NCBI GenBank assembly: GCA_949361645.1
Contig: OX442416.1
Location: 1,840,430-1,904,429, forward strand
From: Spongilla lacustris
Lineage: Eukaryota > Porifera > Demospongiae > Spongillida > Spongillidae
DNA length: 64,000 nt
Direction: 5' to 3'
Shown here in pieces: positions 51,327 through 63,547 of this stretch; position 1 is the stretch's first letter, and each line of letters opens with the position of its first letter. A program made the position numbers and the translations under genes. Below the pieces are notes generated by a model. It was not told the origin of the DNA. It ran no database searches and saw only the letters and a list, made by a program, of their open reading frames with translations.

Positions 51327-54300
51327 CTAGCTATCTATCTCTGATGTTGGCTCATAAACATCAGCACTATCATACACAGCAGTATTTATGTCTTCATAAT
51401 TCTCCACATCCGTCTCCACATCCTTCCCCACATCCGTGGACTGTGCCTTCCCCACATCCTTGTACCGTGCCTCCTCCACATTTTTGTACGGTGCCTTCCT
51501 CACATCCTTCCCCACATCCTTCCCCACATCCTTGTACTGCACATTCTCCACACTTCTTTCGCGTGCCTGGTACCTGACTACAGGAGCAGTACTAGTACGG
51601 TTAGTACCCTCCTCTGCAGCAACCCTGTCCTTCCTTCTCTTCAGTATTCTGTTGTAATGAAATATACAGTTCATAGCATCTTATCATGGCATTTATATGT
51701 ACATGTATTGCACAATTGTATAAGCTCCTTACATGAATACCACGATGATTGCTAGCAGTATGAGCAGAAGACCAAGCAAAAGTCCACCTACCACACCTCC
51801 AGCAACAGAAGAGCTTGATGGCGAGGATGTGCTTGAGCTATGGGCTGTGAGGTAGCGAAAATGGTTAACATAATATGGCATTCTTCTCCGCACTTTAGCT
51901 TACTTGAGCCATACGTCAGGTGGATGAGCAATGAGTCCAGCTGAATAGAAGTAATTCCCAATGTGACATTTACAAAGGAGTAGTAGTCAGAAGGACAATA
52001 AAAGTTGGTGCCACCATAGTAATAGTAGAGATAGTTGTATGTGCTGAGCATAAGGCTGGCATCCAGATAGCCACTGTCCTGTGCACAGACTAAGCCAATG
52101 GTGAGGTTTTGGTAGGCACCATTGGCTCCATACTGCTGAATACTGGATACAAATGTTCTACTGGGTATTCCCAACTGTCCATTGTAGTACAGCACAGAGG
52201 TAACATATGAGTTGCTAATGTAGTACCACATGTACTCTGAGCCAGGCAATGGTGTCCATGTTAACTGTAGTGACAGTGGACCTCCAACAGTCAGTGGTAC
52301 AACCTGAGCAGCCCCTTCTGGTCCTCCTTGAAGGATACCTGCATAGCCATAGATGTACATGTACATAACATAAAATACTTAGCAATATTATCATTACCAG
52401 ATGATGCAGTCACCACAAACTTATGTCCAGCCAAAACAGGATACTGTCTTAATGAACTCAGGACTCTTGCCTCACACTTCTCCTGACGAGAGCTGGTAAC
52501 CACACCCATATGTTTGACTTCATACACACCAGCATCTGATTGAACAGTATTCATTATGGTCAGTGTAGTGCTGTCTGGACTTAGCATGACTCGACCTCCT
52601 GCTGAAATAGGATTGCCCTCAAAATACCAAGTGAGAGACCTCAAGAACTGTGTAACATATATATCTGTAACATTTACACTCAAAACAATACTTTGAGGTG
52701 GCACAAACAGTATGGTAGGATTGAGGCTTGATGTAATAAGACCTGTGGATTTTAATATATACACATATTATGCACTTTGTAAAGTAGGATAACTAACTTT
52801 TCACAATGAGGTCTGCCTTTCCTACTCCAAGTACAGATACCCCATTGTTCACAACACAGTAGTAATGTCCAATGCTGGGATGATTTAGACCAATGGTCAC
52901 ACTTGCATTGGAGGCTTGAGGGTTATTGGTGGTTATTACACTTGAATATATGGCTGCTCTCCAGGTGTAGGTCACTCCTGATGGGGGTGGAGGATTGGAT
53001 TGGCAGTACAGAGTTATAGTTGACCCAATACTAAAAGGACCAGTGGCTGGATCAGTGGTTACTGTGATGTCATACATGTAGGTCTCTAACTCTGTGAGAG
53101 ACAAGTTTAAAATTTTAAATAGTATTTGTGCACTTCACCATTACCATTCAGACATGATATAACAGCGTCCTTTTCATGACCACAGTTGAGTGCACCAACA
53201 TTTCCAAACGTGCAGCCCCCAACATTGGATTCACTTCCAATACATGATATGTTGCTAATAACCGGACCAGTGTATGTACGATATGACCCGGATGACATGA
53301 TCACTCCTTTAAAAATAAAGGTAGCAAGGTTACACAATGCAGTATTTCTGGTTAATTAACTAACCTGTGGCATTTATTCCTATAGACCTGCACACAATCA
53401 GTGCTGCTGTCTTGTCTATTCCATTGACACACACACTTGCCCAGTATCCATCTCTCTTACATACTTTCAGCCTTCCTTCTCTGGTAGATGGTCCATCAGC
53501 TAGCTGCACATCACCACTGGAGCACTCTGGGACATTTGTGGTGGGACCAAGGCATGTCACCCCTGCACTGTTGTTTGAGGTGCTGGTGACTCTAAGTGAA
53601 TTATAGTTTGTTCCCCTTGGGATTGAGGAATAAGAGCATTGTCCAATTGAAGCTTCATTTCCTGTGCAGTATATGTTGATGATTTCAAGTAATGTTGTTC
53701 CTTTACCAAAGTGAGATCCTCCATATGGGACTGCCCCTGTGGTGATTGGATCATATCAGTTACATGTGATTATGCAATGGTGAATGATGTTGACTTTGAT
53801 TATTGCACACAATGTAAAAAATAAGGCCGAATTTGTATACATACATACATGTACCAAATTACATTTACTATGTAATTTACATTGATAAGGATATCCCAGT
53901 TGTCTGCACACCTCCAATGCATCATAGTAGCTCCACCCACTGTCATAGATGGCCACCCACACTCCACTACGGCATACTTCAACACGCCCTTCATATGTAG
54001 TACTACCATCAGCCAGACGTACTTGGCCCTCTGTGCAGTTTGAGCCCACTGTGCATGGGATATACATGTATATGGTATATGTGGTTATTGCAGTTGTAAT
54101 ATAAACCAACGGCATAGCTCATTACCATAGCATCGAACACCTCCGTCATATGAATGTCCATAGCCAGAACTCACTGCATAACTGCAACTTGACAGGTATG
54201 CTTCATTCCCTTGGCAAGATATTGAGTACATCACCAATGATCCTGTTCCATATCCATAATATGTATATGGGTAGTAGGGGGAGTAGTAATAGTAGGGGGA

Positions 54301-57300
54301 ACCATAGTATTGAGGTACTCCATCTGTATATAGATCAGTTAAATACTAGCACAAAGTGCTCTGTGCATTGCATAATTCCTTACATGCAGTACTTCCAAAC
54401 ATCTGCCTGCATGCAATGCTTGATGCATACATGTATGTATCCCAGCTATAGTATGCATAAAAAGATGTCCATGAGCCACTGATGCACATCTCCAGCCTTC
54501 CTTCAGTTAGGGTGTAACCATCAGCCAAGTGAACACTTCCTGATGTGCAGGGAACTGTGCAAAGAGTAAATATATTAATCATGCTAATAACTTTATATTA
54601 AGCCCAATTTTGGGTCTTAAAGTATCTATTAATATATTTACTTATATGGGTTAGGGCCTCCTATCCAAGAATAAGATACGATCAATTAATGACGTTATTA
54701 TGAAATTCTTATTTAGCTTCAAGTTTAGCTTTTGTAGCTTTAGTGTCTGGAATTCTTATAGGGTTTAACGCTCTACCGCCATACTAACAAGCACATGGGT
54801 GCCATAACATATGTGCTTATTAATGATCTTTGAAAAAAGAAAAGATTTGTTGTACTTAGTCATCCATGCAAAGTGAAAGGTATTGCCATGTTTGACATCA
54901 TCCGACTATGTAATACATGTCATGGAGGTGTGCGTCTGTAACAAACCATTCATTGTTTAACACGCCTTAAGCTGCTCCTGTGGTGGATATCACTCCATCC
55001 ATCACAATGAACTTCATGATATCATTGCCACTTTTCTGACTGAATTGAGGAACAATGTTGGCATTGAACCTGTACTACAGAAGTTGTCAGGCGAATATCT
55101 AAAACACAAAACATATCTATCTCATCTGATGATGCTCGTCTTGATATCGTTGCTGAGAATTTTGGGGGGCATAATAGACAAAAGAGTTACTTTGATGATA
55201 GGATTTTCAATCCCTTTTGCACAACTTTAAGCAATGTCCCATTACCACAGTGCTACCGCCGTGCCGAACTGGAAAAAAAAAAAGGGGAAAAACAACGAAT
55301 TCAGATCTTTTTCTCGATTAGTTTTCTCGACCACAGACAGATTGGGACCTACTGCAACTGTGGTTTTCAAGAGACTTGCGCCATTGATCGCGGACTAACA
55401 GGAGCAGCCATACAGCAAAACATTATTCTGGCTTCATAGCAAATAGAGCTTCTCCCTCCTATAAGATCAGCTGTCATGTGCCTTCGAGGTTCCTGCTCAT
55501 CATACCATAGACCACAACATCATTTGGCATCATCCTTTGACCTTGCAATTCTTGACAGCAAGATGACCTTAGTTTCAGCATTGTAAAACTTTTTCAATGG
55601 TATTTCATTAAATCTATCTTCTAAAATTGTTTGCTGCGTTTTTAATGTTTACAGCACAAAAAGTAGGGTATGAAATGTACACTGCATAAGGATTTAAATA
55701 TTGAACAACTGTGTGCCACATGACCGTAGCAAACATTTATCGAACTGTGCAAAGGGGCCCATCCTTATAGGTTGACACCAGGCCAGAGTTGGCTGCAGTC
55801 AGACCATCATCCATACATGGGGCAACAAAGAGTATATGATGATACTGAATTTCCAACATTTCCACCCACCAGAACATGTCCTAATAGATATGGCCCTGTT
55901 TCAGTTTAGCATGCAAATAATAAATCAATATACTCATTGTGTACATTTAGTATGTATATATCTGTAAGACCATCAGCATAACCAGATTGCGGCATGAAAG
56001 CCATCGATCCTACGATGCTTAATAATGTATTGTCTGAGTCTGCAGCAAATTTCTTCACACAGGTTAGTAAAAAAAAGAAAAGAAGGGTTTCTATGGTGGC
56101 TTCCATTTCTCATGCAGTTGCACCAACTATAATACCCACTTCAGGTAATATTATTCTCTAATCACTATAGTACACTATTACAAGAACATTGACGGTAAAT
56201 TAACAACTTTAAATCGCTATCCCATTATTACACCACTGCAGTAGTTAAACGATTTTAAATCTCAGTCATATGATTACCTTTGCCACATGCATGATACTAT
56301 AGTTGGGTTTGTTTGGAAACAGTTTTAAATTATGCACCTAGTTCACAGCAAAAGCATGCTAGCACATGTGAGATGTTCATAAGTAGTTGGGCAGCTTATC
56401 GTAGTATAGGTTGTGTATTAATCACCCACCTTGACATGTCACTCCACTCTCTTGTCCTCTGTGGCAGCGATGAACACCAACAGAATATGAAAGTGAGCAA
56501 CTTAGCAAACTGCTTTCAGTACCACTGCAGGATGGGTTATCCAATACAAATGGATTTTGACTTGGTCCAAATGATGCCACTGTATACACCACTGCACCTA
56601 AAATATGAGAATATGTGTGGGCGATAGTTACTAAGAGTTCTGGGAATATGTACAGCTTCTCTATACCTGATCTTGAATAATTTAGTCCTCTGCAAACAAC
56701 TTCAGCTACTCCATAATACTGAACATTGCACACAGATCCCCATATGCTGACTCCAGGACTGGACTGTACACACAGCTCAATTCTCCCTTCTTGTGATGTT
56801 GAACCTCCAGTCAAGCGAACTGATCCTGGTTGGCAGCCTGCAAGAAAAGTGTACAAACAGAATAAATGACTCATTTTATTATCACGATGGAACATGTTAA
56901 AAAGAAGACTTGATGCCTGAATTTTCCTATTAGGAACTATAGCTGAACAATAGAGACTTATTTCCACTGCTGCCATTCACCAACTATAAGATTTGCGCTG
57001 GACTTTGCATCACTGGAAATAAGCCAACGACGTAGCAACATGGTAGTAATATAATACGGTTGTTTGTCTACACACATCTATTTTAAAGAAGCATCACATA
57101 TAAGCATTAAAAAATTGCATGCAATGGACCATTTAAGTGAAAGATCCGGCGGAAGTTTTTAAACGTCATGGTACTATTAAAAAGTTAATTGTATCCTCAT
57201 GTGTATACTACTATGTCCTTGCGTAGAAACGGCTCCCATACTTATAGACCCTTTTCATGGCGTGAGCAATGACATTCATTGAAATTAAAATTATTTGTTG

Positions 57301-60300
57301 TCCACCATCTTGGTACACAAGTTACTATAGGACGGTATAGGCAAAACCAAGCTTTTGGTTACTACTGTACGTTCACAGTAAGTGATTATGGGTTTGGTTT
57401 TATTTTATTTTTATAGTGGGCACTGACGTCATTCTATGGTAAGAATATAGAAGTATTACGAGACCCAAAACAGGCTACAGGCATAAACAATAAAAAAAAC
57501 TGTATACCGTTCTATAGTAACTAGAGCACCAAGATGGCGGACAATACATTGAATATAAATGGAGTTAACCTCACATGAATTTCATTAAATTATTATTTCA
57601 TGTGATTTTTGACGTCATATAAAGGGGTCTATCAGGACCCACGGTAGTGGGTCCTATGTAAGATTGACTTCGTGGGCGTGGTTTTCGAACGAGCGTTATA
57701 AATAGTCTGGGGACCAGACTGATGGCTGTACTATCATGTACTGATAATACAGCCATCAGTCTGGTCCCCAGACTACGTTATAAAACGGTAACAAGCGTTG
57801 CCTATACTCATATAATCCATCACAAAAATGCACATATAACGTGAGCTTCACTAAACAGTGCCGTTTACGTGGAGTGACAAGTCGGTACCAAAATTCCGCC
57901 ATTTAATTTTTGTTCATTTCCTCCTCCGTCTTCCGTTCATCACATATAACTCGCGACAGGAACGTCGTACGAAGACGAGATTAGCTTCAAAATGTTGCAT
58001 TAGATTTCCAAACGTGCCCTTTGATACAAATAAGACCTAAAGTTGTTAGCTGGTGATGAAATGCCGTGAAATGACCCAAGCAGGTGCAATTCATTATCGG
58101 TGGTTTGCCTAGCAGTATGCAATATGACGCCATCCGCTTCTTAATTTACTGTTGCCAGGCTACACACAATTAACGTACATGTACGCAGCTGCAGACACAT
58201 TACAGGCGGTTCTTATTCAGCAAGCCAAAGAAAACGGCTCGTTAACAAGGAGAGCTCTGAGTTTAAGATATCCGAAGAACAAAGAGGCCTATCAATAGAA
58301 TAAAAAAGAGGCCTACTCAGAAGCTAAGCCTCTTATACATTGCAACGAATACACTAAGCCATGGCCACTCCTGGCAGTGAAAACAAATTAAGGAAACAAG
58401 TAAATCATATCGAGAAAGTGATTGGTGGTATGTAGGATTGGTGGTGCAAAAAGCAAGGAAACAAGGTACATTATGTTAAAGTAAGGTTTGGTATATATAG
58501 GATCCTGCAACTATAACAGTCCTACATTTGCAAATAGACTTCTTCATTTGCAAATTCAGAACTGTGAGTTGTAGGATCCTACCAAACCTCACTTTAACAT
58601 ACTGTACCTTGTTTCCTTGCTTTTTGCACCACCAATCCTACATACCACCAATCACTTTCTCGATAGAGAAGTTTTTGATTTACTTGTATAAAGTTAAAAT
58701 GGCAGCTTTTCAAATTCAAGCAAAAGAAGTGTTATTTAATCCAACGTCTTATTCTAATCAGTGTTGCCGCGAAATAACCTTCATCCTATATCGCGACATG
58801 AGCATTTAATCGCGATATAAATATCGCGATATAGTAAATTATTCATGATCAATTATCGCTTGCTTATTAAATGTTGGGGGTGAATAGTTATGGTTACCAC
58901 GAAGGATATGGTACAGATATACGTGTACTTACGCTAACCACAGACTATTTCATGAGCGTTGATCGCAAAGCCCTCAAAACTGCCGTATGGGAGGGCACAA
59001 AAAATCAATTGTTTTTTAGCTACATGATAGCTTGCACAATGTTCCCAAGCAGCCTGTCAGCAGAAATCAATAGGATCCATTGTTGTGGTGGAGGAATCAT
59101 GAATCATACGTCACTACCATAGCTAAACCAGCAAGCAAGTACTTGTGCATTTTTGCTTACATGTAGGTATTTTCTTTTTAAAAGAAGAAAAGGTTGCGCC
59201 TGTGGGGGCGTGGCACTAGCATGAAAGGCTGCATTGGCAATTGTATATTTCTAAGGCTAAATTCAAACTGAACTGGTTTAACTGTAACAGTAAATTATTT
59301 TCATTGATATACCTAAATGTATGCTTATTCTCTGCTCGTTTTATTTCTGTATATCTTTGTTTATGTCCGTGCATGTTTATTTCGCGATATGACTAAAGAT
59401 TAATCGCAATATTTCGCCTTTCGCGATATAAACATCGCGATATATCGCCTTTCGCGATATATCGCCTTTCGCGATATATCGCGGCAACACTGATTCTAAT
59501 GCACCACTAGAGTCCAATGTTAAAATGAAATCCCGGCCGTGAACCCGGCCGAAATTTCTCCTTGCACCAGAGAAAGATGCTTGCATGACGTTATAGCATA
59601 TTCATATTTGAGATCACGTGCATAATCTTAAAAGGCATAACTTATTGCATGACAAATCTTAGTGAATGACATCATGAAATTGCTACTTTGTACGCGGCTT
59701 GGGACTTGCCTTCATTGATTGGGTAGTTTTCACATCTCAGACCAGCACTGTTGCGATCATTATAGTTATTATTGCTGGTTGTACACCCCGATATAGATAG
59801 CTCATTTCCATTGCAGGATATGTATTCAATTAGAACAATACCAGTCCCCAGTCCAAAGGTATTATCAGTATATATGAAAACAGCTGCAGTTGCATAGAGG
59901 ACAAGAATGGACATTAGGCAAAGGATATTGGACATTGTAACTATCTGACCTGGATATTGAAATCCTAGCTGTCTGCAGACAACTTGACCATTTAGGGAGT
60001 TCCACCCACTCCCTCCATACACGGTCCCCCACACTCCATTGCTGCACACCTCCACACGTCCTTCATTCCCATCACTGCCATTAACCAGACGTACACTTTG
60101 TCCACTGCATGATGCTATTCAGTAATGAGTTGCATGCATATTTTTATTGCAACACTTAAATTATCACTGTATCACTGACTTGTTGTTGGTTGTGCAACTT
60201 CGCCTCTACAACTGACTCCTGCTCTTGAGGAGAGATCACATGATCCATAACAGCAAGAGGATGAACATCCACTGATGGAGCTTTCGTATCCATAGCAATT

Positions 60301-61711
60301 GAAAGCATAAGGATCGGTAGGTATGACAGGATATCGAGTATAGCGATAGCTGTTTGGTTTGGCATCTTTTTTGTACAATGATATCACATACATAGTGGCA
60401 TAAAGACTGCTTAGGTACTTACTGGTGGAAGGAAGCCCTAACTGTCTACAAACCACAGTTGCCGCCCTGTAGTTGAAGGCCTGGCTACACACTCCACTCC
60501 ATTGCCCACTGTAGCATATTTCCACATTTCCTTCAGTGCTTACATCACTACCAGTCAAACGAACTTGGCCATTGGTACAAGGTGATGATGCTGTGAAAAA
60601 ATATTATGCAAACCAGTTGATATATATAAAACACGCTTTTTAAACGCTTCTTACTTGAACACTGAACACCGGCATCATAGTAGCCATGACTGCAGGGAGA
60701 GTAGTCCCCTATCAGGCTTTGGTAGTCACATTGGAACAAAGACAGCTCCGTACCCCGGCAGTTTACGTTATTCATGTAGATTGCCCCACTTGAATAAGAA
60801 TTATATGTAAAATAGGTACCTAGAAAAGAAGGGCAGAAAAAGAGTTATTTGCATGCATGCGCATTTTAATATCCTAAGCTATTGTTATAGGGTATAATTT
60901 CAGTGATGAGTACATGTATGCCACTTAGGACCATATAGGATTTGAAGGCAATGGTGTAAAAAGGAAGGGAACACTGGATCAATGATACAATTTTTTTTTA
61001 ATAGTCCTATATTTAGCAACGTGAAATGTAGCTAAATATAGGACTATTCAAAATTGAGTATCATTGTTCCCTTCCTTTTTACACCACCATTGCCTTCAAA
61101 CCCTATACACCACCATGCATTCTCAGAGAGAATATGTGTTTTATGCCTTGTACACTTAGAAAGCTAAATTGATATCCTCAGGTATTGTAGGACCTAAATA
61201 CACTAGGTAGTGTTTCGATAGTTTATACTCACTTGCACCGTATGGCGAATATCCTAACTGTCTGCACACCACCGCGGCATCATTGTTGTCCCATCCAGAG
61301 TTACACACCGTACCCCATTCTCCTCCAATGCAAACTTGAACTATTCCGTAGTAACTGGATCTACTAACAAGCTGGACTGACCCCTGGTAACATCCCGTGA
61401 AGGCAACTGGATCAAAAGGAAGTGTTAAGGGATAAGGATTGCATGTACATTTACGTTAAAACATGATGGCGTACATATATATAAAGGTCAGAATTGTATG
61501 GGCATCACGTCATAGCACGCAAGACTTTGTCCTTTATACATGTGCGCGCTATCACCTTTTGGATATTCGCACCATGCCGAACTCACCCATATAATTAAAG
61601 GTTATATCATTATATGTACATGTATGTATCTGTGGCAAATATCTATGTATACAGGGAATTATGATGTGTCCTGCTTTTGTTATGGATAATTCGCAACTAG
61701 CAATTCGAGAA

Positions 61712-61751
<40 letters not shown>

Positions 61752-62068
61752 TGCAGTTGAATATGATGCACTTAATTTACGCGCAGATGAGATTTTAATC
61801 AAACTTCGTCCACAAAGAAGTATTTGGTAGGTCTGAGATAAATCATATATGTCTAACTGCTGCATATACAATATTACCTTAGTTGTGGTGCGTGGAAGTA
61901 TATACAAATAAATATACGCGTAATCTCACAAGTTTTCTACTTTGGGGACATTAAAAACTTGATCGAGCCATGCATTATTAATAAACTGCAGAACATTCAC
62001 TCACCTGTCACCTCAGTCCTCAATGCATTCACGATCAGTGCAAACAGCCAACGCACCTTTACGATCAT
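51327..62068 (-). CDS. SRCR-Ig receptor E, full-length, type II tail
   Basis: Nineteen exons can be traced: 62005-62068 (signal peptide [26 protein letters not shown] donor), 61233-61406, 60655-60819, 60423-60590, 60180-60365, 59950-60114, 59710-59883, 56667-56837, 56430-56597, 54384-54554, 54126-54323, 53881-54048, 53365-53736, 53145-53306 (seven SRCR), 52798-53091 (Ig), 52398-52742 (Ig-like, no cysteine pair), 51904-52338 (third Ig-like), 51733-51844 (membrane helix) and 51327-51648 (tail). They sum to 4014 nt without an internal stop, about 1337 residues. SRCR and Ig exons are all phase 1. SRCR 3b ends with a GC donor. The tail has KRRKDR, VRYQAR, VQYKDV (ITIM-like), two further Y-x-x-V units, YEDI and a final [10 protein letters not shown]. 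The protein should be a cell-surface receptor signalling through tyrosine phosphorylation; the ligand is unknown. This is the only apparently intact member. Confidence 0.85.
54960..55560 (+). pseudogene. Retroelement C-terminal domain remnant in an intron of receptor E
   Basis: Frames joined by at least two shifts read [53 protein letters not shown] and later [17 protein letters not shown]. This order is characteristic of a domain that follows reverse transcriptase in some invertebrate retroelements, related in layout to that at 43913. Stops and frameshifts show that it is dead. It is antisense to the host gene and sits in the intron between SRCR 4 and SRCR 5. Confidence 0.6.
57244..57632. 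repeat. Foldback MITE, about 390 bp
   Basis: The ends are inverted (ATAGACCCTTTTCATGGCGT and the complement of ATATAAAGGGGTCTAT). A second, longer arm pair follows inside: CCACCATCTTGGT then TTACTATAGGACGGTATA on the left, and TATACCGTTCTATAGTAACT then ACCAAGATGGCGGACAA on the right. It lies in the 2.9-kb intron of receptor E between SRCR 3 and SRCR 4. No coding sequence. Confidence 0.75.
57703..57775. mobile_element. 73-bp hairpin element with 9-bp target duplication
   Basis: Arms TAGTCTGGGGACCAGACTGA and TCAGTCTGGTCCCCAGACTA are perfect complements, and complementarity extends through GGCTGTA/TACAGCC almost to the centre. CGTTATAAA flanks the element directly on both sides (57694-57702 and 57776-57784). 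The termini agree with the 53-bp element at 30281 (TAGTCT...AGACTA). Located in an intron of receptor E. Confidence 0.85.
58401..58682. mobile_element. Long hairpin MITE, copy 2
   Basis: Second copy of the element at 36726-37011, with the same arms and centre (AACAGTCCTACATTTGCAA). The left arm has lost about 12 bases near its tip. The flank at 58210-58400 also matches 36505-36725, including CCAAAGAAAACGGCTCGTTA. It sits in an intron of receptor E. Confidence 0.8.
58759..59492. mobile_element. 734-bp hAT-like non-autonomous element with 8-bp target duplication
   Basis: The left end is CAGTGTTGCCGCGA and the right end is TCGCGGCAACACTG. The element is flanked by perfect copies of ATTCTAAT (58751-58758 and 59493-59500). 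An 8-bp duplication with CAGTG...CACTG ends is diagnostic of hAT elements. Sub-terminal repeats of ATATCGCGATATA and CGCCTTTCGCGATATATCGC occur near both ends, especially the right. The interior has a small open frame (58871-59122) without similarity to a transposase, so mobilisation would need an enzyme from elsewhere. It lies in an intron of receptor E. Confidence 0.85.
60934..61107. repeat. Hairpin MITE, about 174 bp
   Basis: Arms: TTTGAAGGCAATGGTGTAAA and AAAGGAAGGGAACA on the left with their complement on the right, then an inner pair around ATAGTCCTATATTTAGC. It lies in the intron splitting SRCR 1 of receptor E. Length and style resemble the MITE at 36726, but the sequence is different. 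Confidence 0.75.
61712..61749 (+). repeat. Poly-G run of 38 bases
   Basis: The longest G tract in the window, in the first intron of receptor E, between the signal-peptide exon and SRCR 1. Confidence 0.95.
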
Positions 62069-62670
62069 TTTCGCAGTGCTAAATTTCTGCATCGACTATT
62101 GTCTATATACATGCATGCACCGCGTACTATATATACATGTATACGTACATGTATGGCATGGTTTTTACAAACAAGAATATTTGGTATACATGCCTATACC
62201 ACCTGCATGTTTTGCAGCTGTAACTGTTACATACCTCATGCACATGAATGAAAATATCAGTATGGTCATGTTTACATAGCAACTTTAGTCGCTGATGGTG
62301 CAAAAGTGGCAGCGCGGAAAACTACATTGCATTCAGTAATACGCGATTAGCCAATTTTACAGCCGGCGTTGACTATGCTCGAATACAACATAATGTCTAT
62401 TACACCCCGGCGGGCCGGGGGTACAGAAAAAAAAAGAAAAAAAAAAAAACTCAGTCAGTTTTTCCGTTCCGTTCGGCCACTGAACTCTCATCATTAATTG
62501 AAGGCAGAGATAGCACATATAGTATAGTATATAAGGCTATTAGTTTTAGGAACGGGCCTTGTATTGTAGTGCTGTGCCTTCTGCTACACGTGTAGCTGCC
62601 TGTTGTGAGATACATGCACATCCAATTGCGAGGGACATAGCCATCAGCATTTCATATTGGCTTCAATATC

Positions 62671-62720
62671 GAGAGTTACGTTAGTAACTCTCATATTGAG
62701 AGTTACGTTAGTAACTCTCA
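62671..62720. repeat. Doubled short palindrome
   Basis: GAGAGTTACGTTAGTAACTC is followed by TCATATT and then the same word again. Each copy is itself palindromic, so the pair can form one long or two short hairpins. Confidence 0.85.
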
Positions 62721-62933
62721 TATAGGATTTGACCCCGATTATGAATGTCATTAAAAAACGGGACCCGCTTATAACGGGACTCTTATCAATCGGATAGCTT
62801 AGCTCTTTGTCATCGTCGAACAAGCAGTCCAAAACGAGCAGTTTCGCGTTTGTTTGATGTCATAAAACCGCGTGGTTGTGGAGAACAAAACGTTTGTTTA
62901 AACTCGTACCCAGTCCCACCGTATTTCTCGTTG

Positions 62934-63046
62934 TTCTTCTTCTTCTTCTTCTTCTTCTTCTTCTTCTTCTTCTTCTTCTTCTTCTTCTTCTTCTTCTTCT
63001 TCTTCTTCTTCTTCTTCTTCTTCTTCTTCTTCTTCTTCTTCTTCTT
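62934..63046 (+). repeat. (TTC)n microsatellite, about 113 bp
   Basis: Uninterrupted TTC triplets. Long open frames of Phe, Leu/Ser or (minus strand) Lys here come from the repeat. Such GAA/TTC tracts can adopt triplex structures. Confidence 0.95.
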
Positions 63047-63370
63047 GACCACGCATAACTCGAGATAGGAACACTTCTAAGAAATGAAAATCACACCAAT
63101 AGCTTCAGAATTCATTGGCATTCTCGCTTCAGTGGTCAAAATGTATCGAGGTTACATTGTATATATCGGTGGTAAGTACACTACATGTACATGTAATCCA
63201 ATGTGAACGGTCTGGGCACTACACCTATTAGTGGTAATTAACCTAGTGAAATTGTGGCACGGCACTACCACTATTTACTCGAGCCAGAACTAACCGGTGA
63301 GGTCTTCACCGGAACCTCGAGCCTAAACTAAACTTTAAAGAGACAACGATACAACGAACATTCAGCGACC

Positions 63371-63547
63371 ATGAAGAGTGCAGAACATCGGGACGATTCC
63401 ATCGCTTCTCCTTCGGCGAAAAGAATGCGATTCCAAGAACGCACGACCGATAGCCAAACATGCTGCTGGAAAAAATGCTACCGCAGGGGTAATAGGCTTG
63501 GAAAGCTACCAAAACCAATAGGTACGCTCGAATTCAACTGGGTTTGA
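63371..63547 (+). CDS. Possible first exon, unknown product
   Basis: An ATG opens a 58-codon frame, MKSAEHRDDSIASPSAKRMR and onward, with a CCWKKC pair of cysteines, and a possible donor (AGG|GTAATA) after codon 39. Base composition is higher in GC than the flanks. No family is recognised and no downstream exon could be assigned, so this is only a candidate. Confidence 0.2.
   Translation: MKSAEHRDDSIASPSAKRMRFQERTTDSQTCCWKKCYRRGNRLGKLPKPIGTLEFNWV

Larger units (their letters stand above)
62069..63370. other. Upstream of receptor E; repeats only
   Basis: Presumed promoter side of receptor E, whose ATG is at 62068 on the minus strand. It holds a doubled 25-bp palindrome (62671-62720), a TTC tract (62934-63046) and AT-rich DNA. 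I cannot point to a TATA box or transcription-factor site with confidence. Confidence 0.4.

Noticed and set aside
62810..63068. Poly-Lys, poly-Phe and poly-Leu open frames
   Set aside because: Produced by the TTC microsatellite.
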